A DNA stretch of 42,186 bases, from assembly GCA_044377005.1 (NCBI GenBank), contig JBILJV010000016.1:1-42186 (forward strand). Reading direction: 5' to 3'. This document shows positions 30,393-40,385 of this stretch, in pieces. The position numbers were made by a program, and so were the translations under genes. Source of the DNA: JABMMZ01 sp044377005. Its GTDB lineage: Bacteria > Bacteroidota > Bacteroidia > NS11-12g > UBA955. The notes beneath the pieces are model-generated. The model saw nothing but the letters and a program-made list of their open reading frames with translations, made no database searches and was not told where the DNA came from. Numbering within the stretch: position 1 is the first letter of the stretch; every line of letters starts with the position of its first letter.

Positions 30393-33191
30393 GTGGCAAA
30401 ACAAAAACAAATCGTCATAAAAGGCGCTCGAGTACATAATTTAAATAACATTGATGTTGAAATTCCGTCTGGAAGTTTTACTGTTGTAACAGGTGTTTCC
30501 GGAAGTGGTAAAAGTAGTTTGGTTTTTGACACATTATATGCTGAAGGGCAGCGTAGATATGTTGAAAGCTTAAGCAGTTATGCTCGTCAATTTTTGGGAC
30601 GAATGAACAAGCCAGAGGTTGATTTTATAGATGGATTAGCCCCTGCAATAGCCATAGAGCAAAAAGTAAACACCAGAAATCCAAGAAGTACTGTTGCAAC
30701 TAGCACTGAACTCTATGATTATCTTAAGCTTTTGTTTTCCAGAATAGGTAGAACCATTTCACCTATTAGTGGGAATGAGGTTAAAAAACATAGCACAGAT
30801 GATGTTATTGATGTAATAAAAACCTTTTCACATGAAGAGCCTTTTTTGATTTTAGCTTCTATAAAACTTGAGAAAAAACAAGTTAAAGAACAGTTACAAT
30901 CATTTATTCAACAAGGTTTTGTGAGATTGATGACTGATGGAAAAATAGAAAAAATTACTGACATTATAGCTGGCGATACTTTTTACAAACAAACGCATTA
31001 TTTGGTAATTGACCGTTTGGTGATAGACCATGAAGACGATGATTTTTACAGTCGAGTTGCAGATTCAGTAGAGAGTGCTTTTTGGGAGGGACATGGCAGT
31101 TGCCATCTTTTTTATGAAGGTCAATATTATATGTTCTCAAATAAGTTTGAAGCAGATGGAATGACTTTTGAACTTCCGACTAAAGATTTTTTAAGTTTCA
31201 ATAACCCTTTAGGAGCTTGTAAAACATGTGAAGGTTATGGACAAATTATAGGTATAGATGAGGATTTGGTAATTCCTGATAAGCATTTGAGTGTTTATGA
31301 TGGTTGTGTTGTTCCTTGGCGTGGGGAAATTATGTCAGAATGGAAAACAGATTTTGTGAAAGATGCCATGAAATATGACTTTCCTATACACCGCGCCTAC
31401 TATGACTTAAATGAAAAGGAAGTTAAAATACTTTGGGAAGGCGCTAAAGGCGTTAGAGGATTGAATGAATTTTTCAAGAACTTAGAGGAACAAGCCTATA
31501 AAATTCAATATCGAGTAATGTTGAGTCGATACAGAGGTAAAACTTTATGTCCCGATTGCAAAGGTACTCGACTTAGAAAAGATGCTTCATATGTAAAATT
31601 AGTAGCGAGTAATGTAACAGTACAAGTTCCGCAATACAGAAGCATACAAGAAATATTACTTATGCCTGTATCAGAGGCCCATGCTTACTTTCAGAATGTT
31701 GAACTTTCAGAATTAGATCAAAAAATAGGTAATAGAATTTTAATTGAGGTTAAAAACAGACTTAACTTTTTAGTCAATGTTGGTTTGGGATATTTAAGTT
31801 TAAATAGGCTGAGTAATAGTTTGAGTGGAGGAGAATCTCAAAGGATAAATTTAGCGACCTCATTAGGCAGTAGTTTAACAGGTAGTTTGTATATTTTAGA
31901 CGAGCCTAGCATTGGTTTACATCCCCGCGATACCTTACATTTAATTTCTGTTTTAAAAGATTTACAGGCCATTGGTAACACTGTAATAGTAGTGGAACAT
32001 GAAGAAGAAATGATGAAAACTGCTGACAGAATTATTGACATAGGTCCGGGAGCGGGTATTTATGGAGGGAATCTTATCTTCAATGGTGTTTACGATGATT
32101 TATTAAAAGATAAAAACAGTTTAACGGGTCAGTATTTAAGTGGTGCTTTAAATATAGAGTTACCATCAAAAAGACGACAATGGTCGAACCAAATTCGAAT
32201 TATTGGGGCAAGGGAAAACAATTTAAAATCAATTGAAGTTGGTTTTCCATTACAAGTAATTACCTGTATTACAGGGGTAAGTGGAAGCGGGAAAACCACC
32301 TTGGTGAAAAACATTTTGTACCCTGCATTAAGTAAAGCTTTGGGGGATTACACAGGCACTAAAACTGGCAAACACGAAAAAATAACAGGGGATATTGACC
32401 GACTTAAATCGATAGAAATGGTGGATCAAAACCCTATTGGAAAATCGAGCCGTAGTAATCCTGTAACTTATTTAAAAGCTTATGACAGTATTCGCGATTT
32501 ATATGCAGAATTGCCTTTGTCAAAAGCCAAAAAACTAAAGCCTTCTCATTTTTCTTTTAATGTTGATGGTGGCCGTTGTGAGCATTGCAAAGGTGAGGGT
32601 GATGTTACCATTGAAATGCAATTTATGGCCGATTTGATATTACCATGTGAACATTGCAAAGGCAAAAGGTTTAAAGATGAAATTTTAGAAATTACTTACA
32701 AGGATAAGAACATCGCAGACCTACTAGAATTGACTGTTGATGAAGCAATGAAATTTTTTGAAGATGAAAAAACCATTCTCAACAAAATAGAACCTCTTCA
32801 AAGTGTTGGTTTAGGCTATGTTTCATTGGGACAGTCGAGCAATACATTAAGTGGAGGAGAAGCTCAAAGAATTAAATTGGCTACATTTTTATCGAAAGGC
32901 AATTCCAAAGATCAACACACCTTGTTTATTTTTGATGAACCTACTACAGGATTACATTTTAACGACATCAAAAAACTTTTAACATGTTTTGATGCATTAA
33001 TAGCAAAAGGCCATTCTATCATTATTATAGAACATCATCCTGATGTCATTAAATATGCAGATTGGGTTATTGACTTAGGTCCTGAGGGAGGTGATAAAGG
33101 TGGACATTTGGTTTTTGAAGGCACTCCAGAGGATTTGATTAAATGTGAAGGAAGTTATACTGCCCATTATTTAAAAGACAAACTTAACTGA
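30393..33191 (+). CDS. uvrA: Excinuclease ABC subunit A
   Basis: A 932-aa damage-recognition ATPase of nucleotide excision repair. It has two ABC modules. The first has Walker A GVSGSGKSSLVFDTLYAEG, signature LSGGESQRINLATSLG and Walker B LYILDEPSIGLHP. The second has GVSGSGKTTLVKNILY, LSGGEAQRIKLATFLS and LFIFDEPTTGLH. Zinc-binding cysteines appear as CKTC and CPDC in the first half and CEHCKGEGD with CEHCKGKRF in the second. Length is normal for UvrA. The start is GTG 30393 (MAKQKQIVIKGARVHNLNNI). Eight bases separate it from the GT-C gene, so these unrelated genes probably share a transcript. Confidence 0.97.
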   Translation: MAKQKQIVIKGARVHNLNNIDVEIPSGSFTVVTGVSGSGKSSLVFDTLYAEGQRRYVESLSSYARQFLGRMNKPEVDFIDGLAPAIAIEQKVNTRNPRSTVATSTELYDYLKLLFSRIGRTISPISGNEVKKHSTDDVIDVIKTFSHEEPFLILASIKLEKKQVKEQLQSFIQQGFVRLMTDGKIEKITDIIAGDTFYKQTHYLVIDRLVIDHEDDDFYSRVADSVESAFWEGHGSCHLFYEGQYYMFSNKFEADGMTFELPTKDFLSFNNPLGACKTCEGYGQIIGIDEDLVIPDKHLSVYDGCVVPWRGEIMSEWKTDFVKDAMKYDFPIHRAYYDLNEKEVKILWEGAKGVRGLNEFFKNLEEQAYKIQYRVMLSRYRGKTLCPDCKGTRLRKDASYVKLVASNVTVQVPQYRSIQEILLMPVSEAHAYFQNVELSELDQKIGNRILIEVKNRLNFLVNVGLGYLSLNRLSNSLSGGESQRINLATSLGSSLTGSLYILDEPSIGLHPRDTLHLISVLKDLQAIGNTVIVVEHEEEMMKTADRIIDIGPGAGIYGGNLIFNGVYDDLLKDKNSLTGQYLSGALNIELPSKRRQWSNQIRIIGARENNLKSIEVGFPLQVITCITGVSGSGKTTLVKNILYPALSKALGDYTGTKTGKHEKITGDIDRLKSIEMVDQNPIGKSSRSNPVTYLKAYDSIRDLYAELPLSKAKKLKPSHFSFNVDGGRCEHCKGEGDVTIEMQFMADLILPCEHCKGKRFKDEILEITYKDKNIADLLELTVDEAMKFFEDEKTILNKIEPLQSVGLGYVSLGQSSNTLSGGEAQRIKLATFLSKGNSKDQHTLFIFDEPTTGLHFNDIKKLLTCFDALIAKGHSIIIIEHHPDVIKYADWVIDLGPEGGDKGGHLVFEGTPEDLIKCEGSYTAHYLKDKLN

Positions 33192-33199
33192 TTATATTA

Positions 33200-34333
33200 A
33201 TGCGATTATTTATAAAACCAACTTATGTAATTCCTATTGTTGTTTTTATAGTTTCACTGTTATTTGCCTTATTTTTTTCGCACTTAGGTAATTGCAATTT
33301 ACCACTTTATCAATGTTTTAACAGATGGGACAGCGGCTTGTATTTAGATATTGCCAAACAAGGCCATACGCTATTTCCATGCGATTATTCTGTATTTTCA
33401 CCTGAGGAACACATTCAGTGGTGTGGCAATGCAGGTTGGGCACCATTGTATCCTTTTTTAATAAAATTTTTTTCTACCTTATTCCAAATTGACTATGCCA
33501 TTTGTGCTTGGTTATTAACTCAAGTTTTTTACCTATTTTTTCTTATTGTTATTGCCCAATTAATGGTTGAATCTTATGCTTTCAAGAATTGGTTATTGGT
33601 ATTATTGGCAAGTATAGTTCCCGGACATATCTATGCACAAGCTTTATTTCCTATGTCACTCACACTTTTTTGTATTAGTATGTTATTTTATGGAATGCTT
33701 CATAAACGTTTTCTTATAGCGGGCATTGCAGGCTTTTTTGCTGTATTATCATACAGTATAGGATTTTTATTAATTGGATCATTGAGTTTCTATTTTATTA
33801 GTGATTTTATTATTAATAAGCTCAAAATTGAATTAAGAAAACATATCACTTTATTAACATTAACTTCTTTAGGGTTTGCCTCTTTATTACTATACGATTA
33901 CATAATTACAGGACATTGGGATGCATTATTTTTAATCCAAAAAAAATATGACCATCATTTACAAAACCCAATTGTCTTACTTAAGCAGCACATCGAACGA
34001 CTTTGGCTATATCGCAATGACATTAAAATATGGATAGAAATTCAAACACTTTTTACTTGCTTAAGCGTAATATCATTAGTCATTTATCTGTATTTTAATT
34101 CAAAACTTGACAAACCATTGATTTTCTTTTTTATAGCATTTGCAATGTTGATGTGGTATATACCGTTTTCTATTAATTTGGATGTGGCACTCTATCGCAA
34201 TATGATAGTATTAACCCCATTAGTCTTTTTACTTAAAAAATTAAAAATTAAATATCTAATAATGATTGGTTTGATATGGTTGAGCTTTTCCATACCATTG
34301 GGATATTTATTCATAAAAAGTGTGTTGGTTTAA
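33200..34333 (+). CDS. Integral membrane glycosyltransferase, PIG-V/GT-C-like
   Basis: A 377-aa protein with about eight to ten hydrophobic helices. The first periplasmic loop carries RWDSGLYLDIAKQGH and GWAPLYPFLIKFF, matching the WDs.wY..IA..GY and FPLYP pattern of PIG-V-related mannosyltransferases, which use a polyprenyl-phosphate sugar. The Asp of RWDS is the likely catalytic residue. It would act at the outer face of the inner membrane on a lipid or glycan acceptor that cannot be identified here. It lies eight bases after uvrA, and its TAA overlaps the ATG of the lipoprotein gene by one base. Confidence 0.78.
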   Translation: MRLFIKPTYVIPIVVFIVSLLFALFFSHLGNCNLPLYQCFNRWDSGLYLDIAKQGHTLFPCDYSVFSPEEHIQWCGNAGWAPLYPFLIKFFSTLFQIDYAICAWLLTQVFYLFFLIVIAQLMVESYAFKNWLLVLLASIVPGHIYAQALFPMSLTLFCISMLFYGMLHKRFLIAGIAGFFAVLSYSIGFLLIGSLSFYFISDFIINKLKIELRKHITLLTLTSLGFASLLLYDYIITGHWDALFLIQKKYDHHLQNPIVLLKQHIERLWLYRNDIKIWIEIQTLFTCLSVISLVIYLYFNSKLDKPLIFFFIAFAMLMWYIPFSINLDVALYRNMIVLTPLVFLLKKLKIKYLIMIGLIWLSFSIPLGYLFIKSVLV

Positions 34334-34935
34334 TGAAATCATCAAAAGTTCTTTTTATTGTACTTTTTGCCTTGTTTTTTCAAAATTGTAAAACAAAAAG
34401 AATTGCCTCTAATAAGACAGAAATATACTTTAACAATAACATATGTTATAACAACTCATTAAATTATAATTCAAATATTTATAATAAAAAAAATAAAAGC
34501 GATAATTCATCTGATTCCTGTAATAAACTACGCCAAGTGAAATTTGAATATTCTTTAAAAAGTGTAAGTGGATTAACAACAATTTCAGAAAAAAAAGAGT
34601 ATAAAAAAATAGTTGTTAAAAGTCAAAAAGAAAACGAAAACATAAAAACAGGTCCAATAAAAACCTTACGTAAAATAGTTGTCATTATTGCCTCATTATT
34701 ACTCATAGCAGCCTTTTTTTTATTGTTATTTTCATTAATAAAGTGGCAATCTATTTTTTTATTATGGAGTTCCATTAGTTCAGGAATTAGTTATTTACTT
34801 TTTAAAATTGGAAAAAAGCGACTTAAAACAGATTGGATAGAAGCAGATAGAAAACAATTGAAAAAATTAAAGAAATCGGCATTGATTGTTGGTTTGATTT
34901 CAGGATTTATCTACATAATAACATTGGTTTTTTAA
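34333..34935 (+). CDS. Hypothetical lipoprotein with membrane helices
   Basis: A 200-aa protein starting at the ATG that overlaps the previous stop (TAATG). The lipoprotein signal is MKSSKVLFIVLFALFFQNC. An Asn/Tyr/Lys-rich spacer follows (YFNNNICYNNSLNYNSNIYN), and the C-terminal half has three hydrophobic stretches (VVIIASLLLIAAFFLLLFSL, SIFLLWSSISSGISYLLF, LIVGLISGFIYIITLVF). I do not recognise a family. The combination of a lipid anchor and C-terminal helices occurs in several small Bacteroidota envelope proteins. A reading from 34276 would add residues within the upstream gene and is not favoured. Confidence 0.65.
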   Translation: MKSSKVLFIVLFALFFQNCKTKRIASNKTEIYFNNNICYNNSLNYNSNIYNKKNKSDNSSDSCNKLRQVKFEYSLKSVSGLTTISEKKEYKKIVVKSQKENENIKTGPIKTLRKIVVIIASLLLIAAFFLLLFSLIKWQSIFLLWSSISSGISYLLFKIGKKRLKTDWIEADRKQLKKLKKSALIVGLISGFIYIITLVF

Positions 34936-35015
34936 GTTATTGAAAATAAAACATATCGTCTATTATATTTTTTTAACGCTTGGTATTTGATATAAAAAAT
35001 CAATCTAAAAACACA

Positions 35016-35759
35016 TTAAATCAATTGAAATATTTTTATCAAATACTTACAATAAATCAAGAATAAATTACTTTTAATCCCATGTGTTTTCAAAGATCTC
35101 AAATCTTCCTGATTCATTAATTTTTTACTTTTCCACCCTGAGGCGCTTAAACCACCATCCCTCATAAAAACACTTACATAGGGAGTGTAATGGACCTTAG
35201 TTTTATTTAGTTTTATTAACCTCAACAACCAATCAAAATCGCCACTAATTCGGTAAGCAATATCAAAATAACCAACCTTTTGCAATACCTCTTTACTGAC
35301 AAAAAACCCTGGATGTGGCGGTTGAATTCCAAATCTAAACTGCCATAATTTAAAGGCATTTGCTTTATACTTTCTGAAAGGTTTGTCGAATTGATTGTCT
35401 TTGAATATATGAACAGAAGAAGAAATTGCTTCTACTTGAAGGTTCACAAACTGTTTAACAATATCAGAAATAACCTTGGGATGTGCATATTTATCATCTG
35501 CATGTAAACAAGCTATAATATCACCATTGGCTTTCATAAAACCCTTGTTTAAAGCATCATACAATCCTTTGTCTGGCTCACTAGTTAAGTGTATTTTGTT
35601 AGAATCAAAAGATGTAACAATCTCTAATGTTTTGTCTTTTGACGAACCATCAATAATGATATATTCTATGTTTGGATAATCTTGATCCAATACAGACTGA
35701 ATGGTATCGCTGATTGTACTTTCAGCATTATAACAAATGGTAACTATACTAACTTTCAA
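35016..35759 (-). CDS. Family 2 glycosyltransferase of the polysaccharide cluster
   Basis: A 247-aa GT-A enzyme starting MKVSIVTICYNAESTISDTI. It shows YIIIDGSSKDKTLEIV, EPDKGLYDALNKGFMKANGD and the metal-binding segment IACLHADDKYAHP, a pattern close to the WcaE/WcaA group of colanic-acid-type transferases. The start is TTG at 35759-35757, supported by the conserved first strand and by the single base separating it from the acetyltransferase stop. It is the last gene of the minus-strand operon and converges on the lipoprotein gene across 80 bases. The sugar donor and acceptor are unknown. Confidence 0.88.
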   Translation of the reverse strand: MKVSIVTICYNAESTISDTIQSVLDQDYPNIEYIIIDGSSKDKTLEIVTSFDSNKIHLTSEPDKGLYDALNKGFMKANGDIIACLHADDKYAHPKVISDIVKQFVNLQVEAISSSVHIFKDNQFDKPFRKYKANAFKLWQFRFGIQPPHPGFFVSKEVLQKVGYFDIAYRISGDFDWLLRLIKLNKTKVHYTPYVSVFMRDGGLSASGWKSKKLMNQEDLRSLKTHGIKSNLFLIYCKYLIKIFQLI

Positions 35760-35760
35760 A

Positions 35761-36312
35761 CTATTTTATTATTCTATCTTTTACTACTTGCGCAGGATTT
35801 CCTCTGTAAATTGTATAAGGTTCTAAGTTTTTAGAAGCAACGCTCATTATACTCAGAACACTATGTGAACCACATGTAACATTAGGACCTACCAAACTTC
35901 TAGCACCAATCCATACTCCATCTTCGAGAACAATGGGACCAGTAATTAAATCAAATTGGGTAGAAGTAAAAGAGTGATTTCCACAAAGCAATAAGGCTCC
36001 CTGAGAAACGCATACGTGATTACCAATTTTAACAAAGTCTAAATTGTCTATCCAAACCTCCTCTCCTATCCACACGTGATTACCTATTTCTAATTTCCAA
36101 GGATACTTAATATTAACATTAGGTTTAATAAGTACTCCATTTCCTACTTTAGCACCAAATTGTCTTAAAAAGAACAACTTAAGTGCGTAGGAATGGATAA
36201 ATGATTTGAAAAAAAGAGCATTAACAATGTACCATAAAACTCTTTTTAAAACCGGAGCGCCTGTTTTAAAATGACTATTATTGAATGTATCTAATTGCGT
36301 TGTTTTAGACAT
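35761..36312 (-). CDS. WcaF-like left-handed beta-helix acetyltransferase
   Basis: A 183-aa hexapeptide-repeat protein. Imperfect [LIV]G-x4 repeats run from GVLIKPNVNIKYPWKLEIGN through HVWIGEEVWIDNLDFVKIGN and EDGVWIGARSLVGPNVTCGS to the end (NPAQVVKDRIIK). The catalytic His is likely in LCGNHSFTS. The overall plan matches WcaF/colanic-acid O-acetyltransferases, which decorate sugar repeat units using acetyl-CoA. It sits between the GT4 and GT2 genes in the operon and probably acts on the same polysaccharide. Confidence 0.88.
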   Translation of the reverse strand: MSKTTQLDTFNNSHFKTGAPVLKRVLWYIVNALFFKSFIHSYALKLFFLRQFGAKVGNGVLIKPNVNIKYPWKLEIGNHVWIGEEVWIDNLDFVKIGNHVCVSQGALLLCGNHSFTSTQFDLITGPIVLEDGVWIGARSLVGPNVTCGSHSVLSIMSVASKNLEPYTIYRGNPAQVVKDRIIK

Positions 36313-36332
36313 TGTAAGTATTGCAAATGTAA

Positions 36333-37478
36333 TTAAGAAAATACTTGCGTGTATGTTTCTTTAAAATTATTTATTTTAAAATATTGTGTTGCCTTATTGA
36401 AGGCGCCTTTTTGCCACTCTGAATATTCTACTTGACTTAATTGATTAAAAAACTGCAATTCTTCTAACAAAGATTGAGTATTTGTTGGTTCAATTTCCAC
36501 TCCAGCTTTATCAGATTTAATCCCTTTCCAGGGAGTATTGTTGCCTATTATAACAGGTGTTGAATAAGCAAAACTTTCAAAAATGGCATGACCGAAGTTT
36601 TCACCTAAACTAGGCATTACCAAAATATCGTGGTTTAAGAACAATGCTTCAATTTCATGGTGCGGACAGTGTTGAACGTGAGTCATTTGAACACAGAGAG
36701 GAAGTAATTTGCATTCCATTTTAAATAAATCGGCATATTGTTTTTCATTAAAGGCCCCACAAAATGTTACGTTTACAGGAAAAGTAACAGACTGCAAAGC
36801 CTTTACTAAAGTGATAGGATTTTTTTCGGGCGATATTCTCCCTAGAAACAATAATCTAAGCGTGACTTCATTTTTTTTAAATACTTTTGGTGTAAAAGCA
36901 GAAGGGGAGATTGGTAAATTAGGCAATAAACTTACATTGGTTTGGGGACCTAAAACTCTTTTTATTAAAGAAATTTCTTCCTCTGAACTTGCCAGCATTA
37001 CTTTACTTTTATACAAACCTAATCCTCTTACAAATGCTAAGAATAATTGTTTTTTAATAGGCTTTACATTCAAAGCAGAAGAATGTAACATCCCTCTAAC
37101 CGCAACATAGCTTTTGGAAACGCCAAATAGCATAGCAAAAAAAGCAGGCAGAAAACTGAAATAAATTGAAAATAATCCATTGATTAATAATCGGTTTGAT
37201 TTATTAATCTTCACTATTTCTTTAATTTTTTTATATGTAATTTGTTCCTTACTTAAATACAACACTTCAACCCCTTCCTGAACCGTTATCCAAACATTAC
37301 TTTCTATATTTTTATAAGGGGTAGATGAGTTATAATCTGTATTTCGGGTTACAATTTTAATATGGAAATGACTGTTTAAAAGTTGCGCCAACTGATACAC
37401 GGATTGAATGGGACCTCCCGCTCTGTATCCGGGCACATACCAGTCAGTAAAAATCAAAAAATGTGGTTTATCAGTCAT
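36333..37478 (-). CDS. Family 4 glycosyltransferase
   Basis: A 381-aa GT-B enzyme. The N-terminal domain opens FLIFTDWYVPGYRAGGPIQS with the Gly-rich acceptor loop. The C-terminal donor domain has LRLLFLGRISPEKNPITLV and the signature MPSLGENFGHAIFESFAYST (E-x7-E motif with the second Glu in FESFA). GT4 enzymes retain anomeric configuration and use nucleotide sugars. The ATG at 37478 overlaps the asnB stop by eight bases, indicating coupled translation. Its sugar is unknown. Confidence 0.9.
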   Translation of the reverse strand: MTDKPHFLIFTDWYVPGYRAGGPIQSVYQLAQLLNSHFHIKIVTRNTDYNSSTPYKNIESNVWITVQEGVEVLYLSKEQITYKKIKEIVKINKSNRLLINGLFSIYFSFLPAFFAMLFGVSKSYVAVRGMLHSSALNVKPIKKQLFLAFVRGLGLYKSKVMLASSEEEISLIKRVLGPQTNVSLLPNLPISPSAFTPKVFKKNEVTLRLLFLGRISPEKNPITLVKALQSVTFPVNVTFCGAFNEKQYADLFKMECKLLPLCVQMTHVQHCPHHEIEALFLNHDILVMPSLGENFGHAIFESFAYSTPVIIGNNTPWKGIKSDKAGVEIEPTNTQSLLEELQFFNQLSQVEYSEWQKGAFNKATQYFKINNFKETYTQVFS

Positions 37479-39297
37479 GATGAATTTCGTTATTGTGCAA
37501 CCAATGTCCTAAAATAGTTAAAGACCAAATCATATTCCATCTTACATTGTGCTTGTTTTGAAAATAAGAATCTACGTAAAAATCTACAGATGGATTATTT
37601 AAAATATTTTGATTTTTAAGTTTATCTATTCCTTCCAATACAAATGGTTTAAGTTCAGTCTTCATCCATTTCTCGTAGGGTAAAACAAATCCCATTTTTT
37701 TTCTTGAAACAATTTCATCGGGTAGTAAATCTCCCATTGCATCCACTAAAAGTTGCTTAGGTTTTGATCCAATTTTATAGTGATCGGGCAAACTTAAGAC
37801 ATACTCAATCAACTGATAATCCATAAAAGGCTCTCTTATTTCAAGAGCATGTGCCATTCCCATTTGATCTGTATCTCGCAACAAAACTGGCATTAAATAT
37901 TTATTCCACTCAAGAATAGATACATCTGAAAGTGAATGAATTGGCATTCCATTGTCATTTGCACTCAATGGCCTTTTGAGTAAATGTTTAAGTTGTCTTT
38001 GAGAAAACAATTGTTTGGTAGCTTTATACAAATCGATAGGGCTCATGTCCGACTTCAACCATTCAATTTTACGTTCCAAAGAAACATCTTTTTTAATGAA
38101 ATTAATCCCATTGACCATTAAAGCTCTCAAAAACTTAGGTATACGTTTAATCCAAATATATTTGTTGTGATAGATGGAGTTAAATACAGGATATCCTGCA
38201 AACCATTCATCACCACCCACACCAGAAAGTGCAACTGTTATACCTGCGTTTTTGGTTGCCATAGACACCACATAAGCATTAAGACCGTCGATGCTAGGGT
38301 GATCCAAAGCCTTAACAGCCTCAGGTAAAACTTTCAAGAAATCTTCAGGTAAAAGTTTTACTTCTGTATGTTTGGTTTGGTATAAATCTGCTATTTTTTT
38401 GGCAAAAGGTGCTTCAGAAAAAGCTTCATCTGCAAAACTGATATTGAAAGTATTGGGCTTATTTCCACATTCGTGCATAGCAGCTACAATAGCACTGCTG
38501 TCTATACCACCTGAAAGAAAAGCCCCCAAAGGTACATCAGCCATCAATCGCTTGTCAACTGCCTTAAAGAATAAGTCCTTAACCCTTTCAACTGCTTTTT
38601 CGTAAGTATCTGTATTTTTATTTTGTTTATTTATTGACCAATAAGTGTATTGTTTGATTTTATCACCATGTATTTCAAGATAAGTGCCTGCTTGTAAAGA
38701 TTTAATATCATTTACTAATGTTTCATGCGTCGTTACGGTATGAAAAGTTAAAAAATCACTCAAAGCATTTTCATTGATTTGAAATTCAGTATTTTGGCCT
38801 TTCATTATGGTCCTAATTTCGGACGCAAAACTAATTTGGTGATGCTCATTAACATAATAGTAAATAGGCTTAACACCTAATCTATCTCTTATTAAAAATA
38901 CTTTATCTGCCAAACAATCATACAATGCAATAGCAAACATGCCATCTAAGTGTTCAACAAAAGAAATACCCCACTTAAGGTAAGCTGCTAATATTACTTC
39001 GGAGTCGGTTTGTGTTTGGAAATTGTAGTCCGTTAAGCTTGCTTTAAGAGTTTTGAAATTATAAATTTCACCATTAAACACTATTACTACTTGTTGATTG
39101 TTTGACCACATGGGTTGGTGACCAAGAGAAGACAAATCAATAATTGAAAGGCGGGTTTGTGCCAATGCAACTTTGTTATTTAACCATATTCCATCGTCAT
39201 CAGGTCCACGGTGTTTCATTGCTGAAACCATTTTTTTGATGTCAATAGCGGCTTGTGACTGCTCTTTAAAATTAATAATTCCGCTTATTCCACACAT
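37471..39297 (-). CDS. asnB: Asparagine synthase (glutamine-hydrolysing)
   Basis: A 608-aa enzyme with N-terminal nucleophile Cys2 (MCGISGIINF), the glutaminase motif MKHRGPDDDGIW, and a synthetase domain with the PP-loop FLSGGIDSSAIVAAM and SGVGGDEWFAGYPVF. It transfers glutamine-derived ammonia to an AMP-activated carboxylate. In polysaccharide clusters such AsnB paralogues are frequent and may amidate uronic acids of the glycan rather than make asparagine. Here it overlaps GT genes at both ends (13 bases with the upstream GT4, eight with the downstream GT4), which favours a role in that pathway. No deviation in key residues was seen. Confidence 0.93.
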   Translation of the reverse strand: MCGISGIINFKEQSQAAIDIKKMVSAMKHRGPDDDGIWLNNKVALAQTRLSIIDLSSLGHQPMWSNNQQVVIVFNGEIYNFKTLKASLTDYNFQTQTDSEVILAAYLKWGISFVEHLDGMFAIALYDCLADKVFLIRDRLGVKPIYYYVNEHHQISFASEIRTIMKGQNTEFQINENALSDFLTFHTVTTHETLVNDIKSLQAGTYLEIHGDKIKQYTYWSINKQNKNTDTYEKAVERVKDLFFKAVDKRLMADVPLGAFLSGGIDSSAIVAAMHECGNKPNTFNISFADEAFSEAPFAKKIADLYQTKHTEVKLLPEDFLKVLPEAVKALDHPSIDGLNAYVVSMATKNAGITVALSGVGGDEWFAGYPVFNSIYHNKYIWIKRIPKFLRALMVNGINFIKKDVSLERKIEWLKSDMSPIDLYKATKQLFSQRQLKHLLKRPLSANDNGMPIHSLSDVSILEWNKYLMPVLLRDTDQMGMAHALEIREPFMDYQLIEYVLSLPDHYKIGSKPKQLLVDAMGDLLPDEIVSRKKMGFVLPYEKWMKTELKPFVLEGIDKLKNQNILNNPSVDFYVDSYFQNKHNVRWNMIWSLTILGHWLHNNEIHHD

Positions 39298-40352
39298 GCT
39301 GTACTGTTATAAATTTGATGTATAGATTTTGACCACATTTGTTGTGTTAATTTTAAACCATTATGATAACTATTTTCTGCCATTTGCCATAATTCATCCT
39401 CACTTTTATTCATTATTTGTTCCAATGCTCTTTGCAATTCTTCTTGATTCAAAGGACTAAAATAATAACCATTACTAAAATCGAGAAATAATGAAGCTGC
39501 ACCTACTTTATTACTTAAAACAAGTGGCAAAGCGGACAAGCTCATTTCGTGAACTACAACACCCCAAGGTTCGTAAACACTAGGCAATACAAAAACACCC
39601 GCTTTCAATATCTCCTCTTTCATATTTGAAGGTTGAACAAAACCGTGGTGAAAAATAGATTCATGTTCAATACGCTCCTCAAAAAACTGACCTAGTCCAT
39701 AACAATGAAGTTCCCATTTATGGGTTTGTTTCGCATTGGCATTGATAAATGCTTGCCACAATGTATTTAAGTTTTTTTGTGGAATATAGCGCGCCACACT
39801 GATTAAAGTTTTGGGATAAACACTATTTTTATTTACTAATTTTTGTTTACCAATTGTTTGGTATAAATCCACATCTGCAACATACAATCCTTTATAAATA
39901 CAGTTAGAATGAAAACCTAGTTTCTTTGCATAAAGTGCTTGAGAATCACCCGCCACAAATGCATAATTAAAAGATTTAAGCATTGTTTTCTTGGCAACCC
40001 AAGACCAAATATTCTGTTTCCACGACCCTTGCCAAGGAGTATCTAACATTAGCACTTTGTGTTTGACTTTCTTTAAGGACTCAGTTAGTTCAATATAAAA
40101 TTTATTAATCCAACCAGAACACAATAAAATATTAGGATTAAATTCTTCGACCAATTTACTTATTTCGGAATGCTTTTGCGAATCGTAAGTATACCATTTA
40201 GACCTTGGCAGTTCATTAAAAACAAAAGGAGCTTCAGGGTTAATTGGATAATGGATAATAAGTAATTCCGAATCAGGATAATCGTGCAAAAACTGCTTAA
40301 AACTCGCAATTGTGTATGCTGCTAACTCAGTATATAATATTAATACGCGCAA
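39285..40352 (-). CDS. Family 4 glycosyltransferase, first gene of the operon
   Basis: A 355-aa GT-B enzyme starting MRVLILYTELAAYTIASFKQ. The C-terminal donor-binding domain has TLISVARYIPQKNLNTLWQA and the motif GVFVLPSVYEPWGVVVHEMS (E-x7-E). The start codon is TTG at 40352, since the frame closes 27 bases upstream and no ATG fits the conserved first strand. The gene is divergent from the Wzy-like gene, with only 33 bases between the two starts, so their promoters must overlap. No perfect -7 box was found on this strand. The substrate is unknown. Confidence 0.88.
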   Translation of the reverse strand: MRVLILYTELAAYTIASFKQFLHDYPDSELLIIHYPINPEAPFVFNELPRSKWYTYDSQKHSEISKLVEEFNPNILLCSGWINKFYIELTESLKKVKHKVLMLDTPWQGSWKQNIWSWVAKKTMLKSFNYAFVAGDSQALYAKKLGFHSNCIYKGLYVADVDLYQTIGKQKLVNKNSVYPKTLISVARYIPQKNLNTLWQAFINANAKQTHKWELHCYGLGQFFEERIEHESIFHHGFVQPSNMKEEILKAGVFVLPSVYEPWGVVVHEMSLSALPLVLSNKVGAASLFLDFSNGYYFSPLNQEELQRALEQIMNKSEDELWQMAENSYHNGLKLTQQMWSKSIHQIYNSTACVE

Positions 40353-40358
40353 AATATT

Positions 40359-40366
40359 TACATTTG
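40359..40366 (+). promoter_or_regulatory. -7 promoter box (TACATTTG) for the Wzy-like gene
   Basis: An exact TAnnTTTG match in the 33-base divergent gap, 19 bases before ATG 40386. It lies only seven bases from the start of the divergent GT4 gene, so the two directions probably interfere with each other. Confidence 0.5.
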
Positions 40367-40385
40367 CAAAGATTAACTATAATAA

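Noticed and set aside
36709..37110. Plus-strand frame of 133 codons opposite the GT4 gene
   Set aside because: The minus strand has all GT4 motifs and tight operon overlaps. The plus frame has no protein-like features.
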